Source: Nosema muscidifuracis
Taxonomy: Eukaryota > Microsporidia > Nosematidae
Direction of reading: 5' to 3'
Length of the DNA: 64,000 nt
Assembly: GCA_028335825.1 (NCBI GenBank)
Contig: JAIOKI010000016.1
Coordinates: forward strand, 372,001-436,000
Position numbers and translations under genes: made by a program. This document shows, in pieces, positions 49,455-58,642 of this stretch. Within the stretch, counting starts at the first letter, position 1, and each line of letters begins with the position of its first letter. The notes under the pieces were generated by a model. It worked only from the letters and a program-made list of their open reading frames with translations. It searched no databases and was not told the DNA's origin.

Positions 49455-49692
49455 AAAAAATATGTAAAAAGACAGATAATTAAACTTATTTGAGATTTCT
49501 TAGTTTATTTTTGAGATTTAAATTATTATAATTGTTTTATAAATTATTAAATTTTAATAAATTAATTTGTTAAAAAAGATATTACCAGTTATCAAATATT
49601 TTTTTTGCATGAATTAAAACTTCCCACAATCGTAAAATCAAGAAAATATTTAAAAATATTTTTTTTTAGGGGTTAAACTTTCTGGCTCGATA

Positions 49693-50013
49693 ATGTTAAA
49701 TGCTAAAAGTACCCAAACTGAAAACGAGTTATATGCTCTTGCCGCTTTATTTACATATGCTAATGATAAACCAGTAACTAAACAAGATATAATGGCTATT
49801 CTTAAGGAATTAGGAGTACAAGGACAGTCTAAGTTAGCTGAATTATTTGAGTGTGATGTCATTAAGATGAAGGGAATGTTATCTTCCGTATCAAGTGCTG
49901 GGCCAGCCCAAAGCACTGGTGCTAAGACTGAGAAGAAAGAAGAAGAAAAACCAGCAGAAGTCGAAGAAGAAGTAGCTGATGAAGTTGAATTAGATTTTGG
50001 TGATTTATTCTAA
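49693..50013 (+). CDS. RPP1: 60S acidic ribosomal protein P1 (stalk)
   Basis: 106 aa. Stalk proteins recruit elongation factors to the ribosome GTPase centre. There is an N-terminal helical dimerisation domain (ELYALAALFTYANDKPVTKQ), an Ala/Ser hinge (SSAGPAQSTG), an acidic Lys/Glu tail and a C-terminal peptide ending DFGDLF in place of the usual MGFGLFD. P1 rather than P2 is judged from the start of the first helix. Upstream there is GGGG (49670-49673) instead of CCC, 19 nt before the ATG. Confidence 0.85.
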   Translation: MLNAKSTQTENELYALAALFTYANDKPVTKQDIMAILKELGVQGQSKLAELFECDVIKMKGMLSSVSSAGPAQSTGAKTEKKEEEKPAEVEEEVADEVELDFGDLF

Positions 50014-50032
50014 ATTAAAGTTTTCAATACAT

Positions 50033-50469
50033 TTATTTTTTTACATCACAGAATATTATTATATATCCTGTAAAACAAGTATAGTATCCTAATAAGAGAC
50101 CACATAAGACAATACTATTTGTCGTTACTATAGAACATCCTTTGCAATTACGATATCCTCTTCTCATCACAAATACATTGTCTACTATGATAAATAATCC
50201 AATAATGAGGAGTATCTTTGAAATTATATAAAATGCTAAATTAGAGATATTTCACTTACTTTTTATAGCTCTAAAATGGCTTGGAGACCGATTCGCAATT
50301 AATTTACACGTTGACGTCAAAAAAACTAAACACATGATTATTATCAAAATGATGTATCCATAGAAATATCTTGGTGAGAATACCGAGAAAAGTATCACAT
50401 TCAAAGCATTTAAAGACTAAATTAAGAGGTTTTACTTACGATTTCTAGTTTGTCATTTAAGAAATTCAT
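50033..50469 (-). CDS. Multi-pass membrane protein in three exons (two tiny introns)
   Basis: The gene is only open when two introns are removed. Exon 1 is 50440-50469, exon 2 is 50260-50416 and exon 3 is 50033-50235, giving 129 aa. Intron 1 (50417-50439, 23 nt) and intron 2 (50236-50259, 24 nt) both start GTAAGT, end AATTTAG and carry a CTTAAT/CTAAT branch-like site just before the acceptor. Unspliced, each contains an in-frame stop (TAA in intron 1, TGA in intron 2). The product has about four hydrophobic segments (YGYIILIIIMCLVFLTS; IISKILLIIGLFIIVDN; NSIVLCGLLLGYYTCF). CCCC lies 2 nt before the ATG. The family is not recognised. It is convergent with P1 (19 bp). Confidence 0.85.
50236..50259 (-). 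other. Spliceosomal intron 2 (24 nt)
   Basis: Donor GTAAGT, acceptor AATTTAG with CTCTAAT before it. It splits a Lys-Thr codon (phase 1) and removes an in-frame TGA. Confidence 0.85.
50417..50439 (-). other. Spliceosomal intron 1 (23 nt)
   Basis: Donor GTAAGT, acceptor AATTTAG, branch-like CTTAAT immediately upstream of the acceptor. It lies in phase 0 after codon 10. Confidence 0.85.
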
Positions 50470-50471
50470 GT

Positions 50472-50475
50472 GGGG
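50472..50475 (-). promoter_or_regulatory. CCCC box of the spliced gene
   Basis: CCCC two nt before the ATG of exon 1; it confirms that a gene starts here. Confidence 0.6.
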
Positions 50476-50794
50476 TTAATTGATTTTTAATAAATATTGT
50501 AATTGTTTAAGTTAAAAACTTAGAGATTAAAATTTCATTTTTTAGGATTATTAAGTTTTTATGTTGAAATTCGCATAATCTTAATTTATCATGTTTTGTT
50601 AAATTTGGCATAAATTAAAAAAAAATAAGCATAAATGTTGATTTATCTTAGAGAATATATTATTTGTTGAATATAAAAAGAATGATCAATTTATAATCAT
50701 TATAAAATATTCTAATTTATGATTATCTATACTTTCATTATTTCTATTCTTAGAATGCTTCTAAACAAATTCTTAATTTTAAATCCTTTTTCTG
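50476..50794. other. Divergent spacer, nothing recognised
   Basis: A+T-rich sequence between the spliced gene and the LRR-like gene; no ORF or RNA gene seen. Confidence 0.45.
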
Positions 50795-51913
50795 ATGAGA
50801 CGAATAAGTGAAAATAGAAAAAATATTGTTAAAAATAAATTCGAGGATATAAGAAAGGAAGTAACGAATATGTTAGCATTCAAGAAAGATTTATTTTACA
50901 TATTACAACATTATGATAAGAGGATATATTTTATTTCTGAATCAGAAGATACGAAAAAATCACTTAGAGAAAATTCTTTGTTCATGAAAAAAGATTGTCA
51001 TTTAAAATTTAAAAATTCATCTTTTGTAGATTTAGGATCTTTTGATAAATCTAAGATTAAGGAACTAGAATTAAATAATATAAAAGAGATAAAAATTTTA
51101 GATGATTTATATATAGAAGAAATACGAATAATTAATTGTAACATAGAAATTGAAGTATTTTTAAAAATTTTACAAATAAAAAATCTCAAATATCTTGGAC
51201 TATTTGATGTAAATATTTACAGTAGATTTGATATTAACAAATTTGAAGAAAAAGCTGATATAGTGAATTCAGATAGTGAAGAAATTGTTTTAAGTCAAAG
51301 AGAAATAGAAGATACAGAAGAAAATATTAATTATCATGAGAATATATTAAATAAAAAAATAGAAAAGATATTTAGCAAGATATCATTAAGAAAACTTACA
51401 TTGATACAAACTAATATAAATTTAAATACTGTAATTAACTCGGGTTTAATAAATTTTCTAAATATTTTTAGGTATAGAAAAAATACGAAATATTTATATT
51501 TCTCGTTTGGAAGAGAAATTTATTCGTATTTAAAAACAAATTGTATTGATAATTTAAATTTAGAGGATATTGAGTCACTGATATGCCAAAATATAAAAAT
51601 CTTCAATAAAGATTACGATTTTAAAAATATAAAACATCTTAGCATTTCAAATTCACAGATTACAAATGATCTGATCTATAAATTTAATAAAGAAATGCCT
51701 AAAGTAGTAGAATTTTGTTTCATAGATTGTACTTTTAGTCAGTTAAGTTTTTATAAATTTCTCGATTTATTCGGATCGAAAATTCGATATTTAAATTTAA
51801 TAGATTCTCTTTTACCGTTGGATTCGTTAGAATATTTAAAACGAAGTTTGAACGATTGCAAGGTTGTTTTTAGAGATAAACGTGTATTAAAATATATAAA
51901 AGTAGATAAATAA
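50795..51913 (+). CDS. Leucine-rich-repeat-like protein
   Basis: 372 aa. Repeated hydrophobic spacing resembles degenerate LRRs: IKELELNNIKEIKILDDLYI, NLKYLGLFDVNI, LRKLTLIQTNIN, IKHLSISNSQITND, IRYLNLIDSLLP. There is no signal peptide or membrane span, so it is probably intracellular. Microsporidia carry many lineage-specific LRR proteins. No CCC box (only CC 9 nt before the ATG). The function is unknown. Confidence 0.6.
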   Translation: MRRISENRKNIVKNKFEDIRKEVTNMLAFKKDLFYILQHYDKRIYFISESEDTKKSLRENSLFMKKDCHLKFKNSSFVDLGSFDKSKIKELELNNIKEIKILDDLYIEEIRIINCNIEIEVFLKILQIKNLKYLGLFDVNIYSRFDINKFEEKADIVNSDSEEIVLSQREIEDTEENINYHENILNKKIEKIFSKISLRKLTLIQTNINLNTVINSGLINFLNIFRYRKNTKYLYFSFGREIYSYLKTNCIDNLNLEDIESLICQNIKIFNKDYDFKNIKHLSISNSQITNDLIYKFNKEMPKVVEFCFIDCTFSQLSFYKFLDLFGSKIRYLNLIDSLLPLDSLEYLKRSLNDCKVVFRDKRVLKYIKVDK

Positions 51914-51939
51914 AAAAATTAGCAATTATTTATTTATAA

Positions 51940-52170
51940 ATTAATTAATAAATTCAATAAGTTATTCAAATTAATATATTTTAAAATTTATTTCAAATTT
52001 ATATACTCAATACATTATTTAATAAATATAATGAAAATTAATAAGTTATTTCTAATTAATATATTTAATAAGTTATTCAAAATTTATATATTCAATAAAT
52101 TATTTCCAATTAATATATTTAATAAATATAATGAAAATTAATAAGTTATTTTAAAATAATAGATTAATAA
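51940..52170. repeat. Direct repeats with a period of about 100 bp
   Basis: AATAAATATAATGAAAATTA starts at 52021 and again at 52121, with shorter copies of AATTAATATATTTAATAA between them; it fills the spacer 51914-52210. Confidence 0.75.
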
Positions 52171-52210
52171 AAAGAAAATTAAATTAATTTAAAACTTTAT
52201 GTGAAAATTC

Positions 52211-52960
52211 TTACCAAGTCATAGTCTCTTTCTTAGACTTCTTCTTCTTCTTTTCGGGCACTTTATCTTCCTTTTCATCATCTCTTTCTTCATTCTTTTC
52301 TTCTATCTTAATATTTGTTTCAATAGGTTCTTCATCCTCATAATGAGCCACAAATTTCTTCTTTTTCTTAATATTATTTTTTTCTTCAATAAATTTATCG
52401 TGAGCTTTCTGATATTTATCTTTCATTTCTTCACCGTATACACCACTTTCAAGTCTTAATAAAAGCTCTTCACCAATTTGTTTTTCAAAATCTAAATTTT
52501 CTAAATTAGCCAAAGCAGCAAGTTTTTCTGCACGTGTAACTTTCTTTTTAACTTTCTTCATATACTGAGTACGTCCATGCTCCTTAAAATATTCAAGTCT
52601 TTCCAAGTATTCAGTTAATTTAGTAAGTCTTTGTTTGCACTTGTGTATAATTTGTTTATCCCAAAATTCTAATTCAGTATCTATTTGTTTAATAGCTTCT
52701 TCATAATTCTTGCTTAATTTAATTTTTTCGTACTGTTCTTTAGGTGTATTAATACGTTCTGGTTCTTTTACAAATAAATAAAGTTCTTCTTCAATAGCAC
52801 GTACAGTGGCATATTTTGTATTAGCTAATGGACATGAAAATGCATTACACAGTCCCGTAAGATTATTCTTATTTTTGCATAAGTATTCAGTTTCAGTCTT
52901 CTTCTTAAAGGAGCAAAATTTTTTATCTCCAATATTTCTCCAGATGGTATTATCTATCAT
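52211..52960 (-). CDS. MAK16: 60S ribosome biogenesis protein Mak16
   Basis: 249 aa (yeast 306). Nucleolar factor for 60S assembly. The conserved N-terminal half is intact: IWRNIGDKKFCSFK, NLTGLCNAFSCPLAN, KYATVRAIEEELYLFVKEPERI and HKCKQRLTKL, including the Cys set that binds iron-sulfur or zinc in the family. The C-terminus is a Lys/Glu-rich tail. It is divergent from LUC7 with 42 bp between start codons, so both share one very short promoter. Confidence 0.93.
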   Translation of the reverse strand: MIDNTIWRNIGDKKFCSFKKKTETEYLCKNKNNLTGLCNAFSCPLANTKYATVRAIEEELYLFVKEPERINTPKEQYEKIKLSKNYEEAIKQIDTELEFWDKQIIHKCKQRLTKLTEYLERLEYFKEHGRTQYMKKVKKKVTRAEKLAALANLENLDFEKQIGEELLLRLESGVYGEEMKDKYQKAHDKFIEEKNNIKKKKKFVAHYEDEEPIETNIKIEEKNEERDDEKEDKVPEKKKKKSKKETMTW

Positions 52961-53002
52961 AGAATAACGGCTATTTTTATTTTTAAAAAAAATTAGCCGT
53001 GA

Positions 53003-53626
53003 ATGACTGACAGAGCTAGAAGATTATTGGATAATCTATTAGGAACTAATAGAAATATTATAAATAAAGATAATGATTCAAAAACCAATAATTTATGTAT
53101 ATACCAAATAGCTGGTGGATGTCCTTACGAAATGCTAAAGAATACTAAATTGTCAATAGGTCTTTGTAAATATAAAGATCACGATTTTACCAATAAAAAC
53201 TTAGACACAGTTAATAAAATACTTTATGAACAGGAACTAATAAAAATCTTATCAGATTTATTTTCTGATATAGAAAATAAAATTAAGTCTAGTAATAAAA
53301 TTCAAGATGAGTATATTGAACATGAAGAATATAAATTGGATATTAAAATTAGCAGTATAGAATAAAATATAACGAATGAAAATATTTCAGAAATGTATGA
53401 CGAGTTTTTAAATATAGAAAATGAAATTTACGATTTAGAAAAAATTAAAGAAAATTTTTATGTTAAAAACAAGGATATTTCTATGGAAAAATGTAGCATT
53501 TGTGGAATGAGTATTATAAAAAATTATTGTAGTAAGAAGTATATAAGCCATGTATGTGGAAGAGCACATTATGGAGTATTAAAATTACGAGAAATATATC
53601 AGAATCTAATAAATAAAGGAGTGTAA
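53003..53626 (+). CDS. LUC7: U1 snRNP protein Luc7, interrupted by an in-frame TAA
   Basis: Two ORFs (53003-53365 and 53393-53626) lie in the same frame, separated by a single TAA at 53363-53365. Together they give a complete Luc7: the start MTDRARRLLDNLLGTNRN, a first CCCH finger (CIYQIAGGCPY ... GLCKYKDH), a coiled coil and a second finger (CSICGMSI ... HVCGRAHYG). Luc7 helps U1 snRNP choose weak 5' splice sites. The break falls in the linker between the fingers. A 36-nt segment 53355-53390 begins GTATAG and ends TTTCAG; removing it would keep the frame and delete the stop (195 aa). Its donor is not GTAAGT and no branch site is clear, so readthrough, a sequence error or recent inactivation remain possible. 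Confidence 0.75.
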
Positions 53627-53668
53627 AAAAGAAGATTTTTTATATTTTTTTCCGTTTTTTAAATTTTG

Positions 53669-53671
53669 CCC
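53669..53671 (+). promoter_or_regulatory. CCC box deciding the fibrillarin start
   Basis: CCC 6 nt before the ATG at 53678. The frame can be read from a TTG at 53666, but that would put the box inside the coding region. Confidence 0.6.
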
Positions 53672-53677
53672 TTTATA

Positions 53678-54505
53678 ATGTCAAGCAAGTTCGGTAATAA
53701 AAAAAGATTTAACGACAAGAATAAAAATGAATCAAAAGGACGACAAATTAATAAAAAAAGGGGAACTGTCAAATCTAAGATTGACAATAAAGTTGTTATA
53801 CAACCTCATAAATATTTTGAAGATGTTTATGTATGCAGAGGCAAGGATGATATGCTTCTTACAAAAAATATGATACCAGGAGTTTCAGTATACAATGAAA
53901 AGAGAGTGTCTGTGGTTTTAGATGATAATGAAAAAGTAGAGTATCGTGTATGGAATGTTTATAGATCAAAACTAGCAGCAGGAATAATTTGTGGACTTGA
54001 AAACGTTCATATAAAAAAAGGATCAAAAGTCTTGTATCTTGGAGCAAGTTCTGGTACAACTGTATCCCACGTTTCTGATATTGTAGGTGATACTGGAGTG
54101 GTCTATGCAGTAGAATTTAGTCAGAGATCTGGTAGAGATTTAGTTAATTTGGCTATGAAGCGTACTAATATAGTTCCAATTATTGAGGATGCTAGACACC
54201 CGTATAAGTATAGAATGATAGTAGGATCAGTTGATACAGTATTTGCTGATGTATCTCAGCCAGATCAGTCGAGAATTGTTTGTATAAATTGCGAATATTT
54301 CTTGAAAGATAATGGAGGTGTCGTTATGTCAATTAAAGCCAATTGTATTAATTCAGCTCTGCCTGCTGAAACAGTCTTCGCAGATGAAGTCAATATACTT
54401 AAGAAAAATGAGATTAAACCTAAAGAACAGGTATCATTAGAGCCCTTTGAGAAAGATCATGCTATTATTGTAGGAATCTATAAACAAAAAAAGAAAAATA
54501 ATTAA
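53678..54505 (+). CDS. NOP1: Fibrillarin (box C/D snoRNP 2'-O-methyltransferase)
   Basis: 275 aa. It methylates rRNA at sites guided by C/D snoRNAs. After a short Lys/Asn-rich basic start, which replaces the usual Gly/Arg-rich domain, come the family blocks: [38 protein letters not shown]-binding [34 protein letters not shown] and [15 protein letters not shown]. The usual N-terminal GAR domain is absent. Confidence 0.96.
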   Translation: MSSKFGNKKRFNDKNKNESKGRQINKKRGTVKSKIDNKVVIQPHKYFEDVYVCRGKDDMLLTKNMIPGVSVYNEKRVSVVLDDNEKVEYRVWNVYRSKLAAGIICGLENVHIKKGSKVLYLGASSGTTVSHVSDIVGDTGVVYAVEFSQRSGRDLVNLAMKRTNIVPIIEDARHPYKYRMIVGSVDTVFADVSQPDQSRIVCINCEYFLKDNGGVVMSIKANCINSALPAETVFADEVNILKKNEIKPKEQVSLEPFEKDHAIIVGIYKQKKKNN

Positions 54506-55174
54506 ATTTTAATAAAGTATGTTAGCTTTTTGTTTTAATTTTATTTTTGGAAGGTAAGTATAGTAGACTAAAGAAAATTATATTAAAAATTACGTTATGG
54601 TGTCAGCTATGTTAAATATCGTAAACTTCAATTTTATGCTTGAAATAATTGTTAATGAGAACTTGACCATTTTAGGAGTTTGATTTCATGTGAATATCAA
54701 TGACTAATAATTTTACGTCCTAATACTAATAACTTTTAGGAGAAGTTTCTTGGAATGTTCTCTTCCGTATTTATATTCCATCGAAATTCTTTTTCAAAAT
54801 AACTGATCAAATATAGGTTTGTATATGTGGAGTTATACCAAGTGTCATTCTGTATTTACCATTGTATTTTCTTTCTATCCTATCCCAAGTTATAGCAAAT
54901 GGGATTATTCTTTTTAAAGCCATATATTAAAAAGTCCATTAGTCAGTAAGTCTTATTTTTTCAATTTTGATTCATCCTGCTAAAATATTCTCAAAATTCT
55001 ATTTATATTATAAGATACTATTATTTGAGTAAAAAATCAAATTAATTATTATTCACTCGTATTTGTATAATAAAATATATCTCAAATATATTTTATAATA
55101 AATGAAATGCATTCTTCAACAATTTATAACTCAATGCAATACAAATATATAATTGTTCTCAAAAATAATTTATT
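54506..55174. other. Spacer with a LINE-like remnant
   Basis: No intact gene. The middle holds a decayed retrotransposon piece on the minus strand (listed separately). Confidence 0.5.
54700..54935 (-). mobile_element. Decayed C-terminal fragment of a non-LTR (LINE-like) element
   Basis: Minus-strand translation from 54923 reads MALKRIIPFAITWDRIERKY and continues for about 18 codons to a stop (near 54809); SVILKKNFDGI follows in the same frame. It resembles, from memory, the end of reverse-transcriptase proteins of Dong/R4-like elements (PFVMTWDGxVTKYH ... EAYIQSIVLKKT). The piece is short and broken by stops. It may be the same family as the remnant at 7.1-7.9 kb, which would show a different part of the protein. 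Confidence 0.4.
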
Positions 55175-56959
55175 TTATGATAACTCCAATCTATTCGATT
55201 GATTTTCTGTTAGTTTAAATAGAGCTAGAACATAATTTTTTATGATTTTAAAGACGCTATGATTCTCTTCTACAAATTTAATTATCTCATCCTTATTAGA
55301 CATGATTATTTTTATATCTTTATCAGTTGAAAACAAAGGAAAAATAATTAAAAACAAAGAAGTAAAAAATTCTGATTCGCTTGTTCTTTCTTTGATTTTA
55401 TTTATTATACTAACAAAATTATAATGATCAAAGTAATTTTCTCTTTTAGAATTCCATTTAGGTATATCATATAATAACAAAAGATAATCATTATACTGTA
55501 CACTATCTAAGTTTTGTATAGTATTTGGATCTTTAAAGTATATTTCCCATATAAAATGTAAGCTATTAAGTTTTTTTAAAGTATTAGCTGTATATTTCAT
55601 ACTAATAATATGTAAAAAAAATATTTTTAGTAGAAACTTATCAATACTTTCCTCAGTTTCATTAATTTTTTTTTCAAGTAATCCTTTAGATTTATCAAAA
55701 ATTTTTTTTTTCGATTCTCCTGAACTTAAAATTTGTAAGTTATATGAATTTAAATTTTTTACTTTAGTTGGCATATCTGAATTTATAAATGTATTTGAAT
55801 CTGGTATAGATAAAATCTTTTTCAAAATATTTGGTTCTATTGAAATATCATCATAATGTAAAAATCTTTCCATATTATTTTTATGTATATAATCTATCAA
55901 CTTAATTAATTTATCAAAACATTCGTAAATATATGTGTCAAGAGTAGTATCCATTTGAAGTTTAACTAAAGATTGATTACATAAAAAATCATTTCTAAGT
56001 AGATTATAAATAAATGTATGAAATATCCATATGGTTTTATGAAATATCTGCTTATGTTCCTTAATTAAAAAATTATTTATCCGTATAAATATATACTTGT
56101 TTGTCAGTAGGTCATGCTTGTATTTAAAATTCTTAGAAAAATCTGAAATATACTTGTAGAATGTAATAGTATCAGATAACTTTTCTTTTATTTCCTGAGA
56201 AACAATTTTCTTTTTTTTCGGTTCTGGTTCGTAGTTTGCACATTTCTCGTTATCATCATCTGATAATATATTTAAATTTTCTAGTTCATCAGAGCTAAGA
56301 GTAGAATCAAATCCAACAGAATATATAAAATTATTAATAAACTGATCTTCATATCCTTTTAAATTAAAAGAAATATAAGGACTTGAAATTATCTCATCAA
56401 TAATACTATTGTTATCATTGTCTAGTTCTAATTGAGATTTTATTGATAAATCTGAAGATTCCTTTTTACTATCGTCTTTATAAGAATAAAAATTGTTGTT
56501 TTCTATTTTATCTTTTTCGATATATTCCGAATAATATTTATTTAATTTTGAAGATTCGTTAGCACAAGAAGAATTAAATTTGTTTTCGACAGTTTTATCA
56601 ATAATTTGTCTTAATACAATTGGCATTTTTTCATCACTAATACTTCTTTCTCGATTTTCTTTATATTCTTTAATATCGAATTTTGACGTCACTGATTCAT
56701 TAATTGATCCAATGTTTTTTTTACAAAAATCATTATTTTTATTTTCTATCATATCGTTTCTAGAGTTTTCATCTAAAAGCAATTGATTTTGAGATATATT
56801 TGAACATTCAGTATACTTCAAAGACTGCTCGTTTTCTTCATCTCTGTTATTTGAATAAAAATCAATTAAATCTTCTATATCACCAAGCACTGGTAATTCT
56901 TCAGATGTAGTGTTATTATTAGAAGCTGAGATTTTTAAAAGTAATAATAAAAAAATCAT
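55175..56959 (-). CDS. Secreted-type protein, unknown
   Basis: 594 aa. It starts with a clear signal peptide (MIFLLLLLKISASNNNTT). Residues 20-260 are acidic, Ser/Asn-rich and probably disordered; 270-594 are helical (for example HKTIWIFHTFIYNLLRNDF), with a Lys-rich KKKKIV cluster at about 248-253 between them. No family recognised, no further membrane span. GGGG on the coding strand (56964-56967) stands 4 nt before the ATG instead of CCC. It is flanked by long spacers. It could act in spore wall, polar tube or host contact, but nothing in the sequence proves this. Confidence 0.7.
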   Translation of the reverse strand: MIFLLLLLKISASNNNTTSEELPVLGDIEDLIDFYSNNRDEENEQSLKYTECSNISQNQLLLDENSRNDMIENKNNDFCKKNIGSINESVTSKFDIKEYKENRERSISDEKMPIVLRQIIDKTVENKFNSSCANESSKLNKYYSEYIEKDKIENNNFYSYKDDSKKESSDLSIKSQLELDNDNNSIIDEIISSPYISFNLKGYEDQFINNFIYSVGFDSTLSSDELENLNILSDDDNEKCANYEPEPKKKKIVSQEIKEKLSDTITFYKYISDFSKNFKYKHDLLTNKYIFIRINNFLIKEHKQIFHKTIWIFHTFIYNLLRNDFLCNQSLVKLQMDTTLDTYIYECFDKLIKLIDYIHKNNMERFLHYDDISIEPNILKKILSIPDSNTFINSDMPTKVKNLNSYNLQILSSGESKKKIFDKSKGLLEKKINETEESIDKFLLKIFFLHIISMKYTANTLKKLNSLHFIWEIYFKDPNTIQNLDSVQYNDYLLLLYDIPKWNSKRENYFDHYNFVSIINKIKERTSESEFFTSLFLIIFPLFSTDKDIKIIMSNKDEIIKFVEENHSVFKIIKNYVLALFKLTENQSNRLELS

Positions 56960-58642
56960 TATACCCCTCTAAAAAAATTATTTAAAACTATTAAAAAGTG
57001 ATATAGCGAAAAAAATATGAGTACTATTTTATTAAAAAAAAATTAATTAACATATACTTATAAAAATATTTTATTTCTATTGTTTTTTTACAATTTCAAA
57101 TAATTTTTAATTAATAAAAAAACTCATCATTTAATTTATGTACATAAAAAATTCAGATATCTGTCAAGTATAAGTGAATCATTTAGAGCTAAACAATCAC
57201 ATAAATTATAATAAAAATAGTTAAAATTTCAATATAATATAAAATGTTAAGAAGATTTTTCAAGATTATTTTTAAAAAAATTTTGAACAAAAAATATTTT
57301 TAATTGAAAACTTGATAGATAGCTTATAATAAACAAAGTTATTATTTTAATATAAATTTATTTTTATAAATAATTAAATTGATGTAATTTTATTAATTCT
57401 GCTATGATATGATTCACTGTATACTAAAATATAATTATAAGAAAAATTGTTTAATAAATTTAGTTCATCATCTTTTTTATCAGTAAAATATACTAAAATA
57501 ATTTAATAACTATTAAATCATCTTAAAGTAGTTGAGAAGAATAAAATGCTATTTTATGTAACCAAAAAGAAATTCTGTTTATATAGTTAAAAATTATACT
57601 AAAATTTAAGATCTTGATTTATGATGTAATATACTAAATATAAAGCAGATTATTTAAGTTATTGCATGGAAACATCTGAATTATCTATAAAATAATACCA
57701 TTAGTTCTATCTGTTAGACAAAAATTAGCAAATATTATTTAGGAGTGTTAGAAAGAAAATAAATTTATACTAGTAATTGTAAAATATCATAGTTAATGAA
57801 AAGAAATTATGATATTTGTATCTAAGATTTCATAATAAAGACAGCACATCACGAATATAACATAATATTCTATACCAGTTTAAAAAAACTATGTAAGTAT
57901 AATTAAATTCATCTTTTTGTAACAGAAGAATACGATTAAAGTTGTTTTTTATTTTTTTATTTTTTAATAGTTCTTTACAAACTTTGATAAATTCATACAA
58001 CAATGAAATATTTTAGAATAGAAGATAACTTAGATTACAGGAAGAATAAATAAATTATATTTATTGACGCATTTATAAATAATAATTTTAAAAAAAATAG
58101 TGCACAGCCAATTAATTAATATTTATCTTGGTACGATACTTAAAACTGGATTTATAATTTCTTAGAATATCATAAATCAAACTTTTTATGTTATGTTGGA
58201 AGATGATAAATTAAATTAATGAAAAAAATATTAAATACTGTGATATAAATAAAATAAACATGAAAAAGATATTAGCAAATATATCCTTACTCTTTTAGGA
58301 ATAATAAAATGTAAAATCTAATTTTTGATAAACAAGAATATTTTCAAATTACAGTGTAAAGTAAAAAAAAATAAGTGAAAATTTAATATTAGTTAGCTCT
58401 ATAGAATGGCAAACTAAAATCATATAAAAGAATTAACTATGGAAAGATTAAATTTAATAAGTAAAGAACGATTATTGAATTAACAAAGAGCATTATATAA
58501 TTATTGTTCAATAACTTTATATCGAAAAATAATGTCGCAAATTAATTATAAAAACTCTTTATCATTTTTAATTTATATATTTTAAAGATAAATTTATAAT
58601 CTAGAAAAGAAAAATAATAAGTTAAAATTTAATAAATTAAAC
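56960..58642. other. Gene-free A+T-rich spacer
   Basis: 1.68 kb with stops in all frames, no RNA gene seen. It is less repetitive than the other spacers, so it may hold decayed coding or transposon sequence that I cannot identify. Confidence 0.45.
56964..56967 (-). promoter_or_regulatory. GGGG box before the 55-kb gene
   Basis: GGGG on the coding strand, 4 nt before the ATG. Confidence 0.4.

Noticed and set aside
49600-49692. TTTTTTTTAG before the P1 gene as an intron acceptor
   Set aside because: No GTAAGT donor follows an upstream ATG, and the ATG at 49609 runs into a stop after two codons; P1 looks complete from 49693.
53363-53365. Treating the two LUC7 halves as two separate genes
   Set aside because: Same frame, one stop, and each half carries one of the two Luc7 zinc fingers; one gene is far more likely.
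54540-54575. AGGTAAGTAT, complementary to the 5' end of U1 snRNA, or a splice donor of another split gene
   Set aside because: On the minus strand only about 55 nt remain before fibrillarin ends, too short for a U1 gene. As a donor, no acceptor gives a sensible protein (the TACTAATAACTTTTAG near 54739 yields only about 30 codons).
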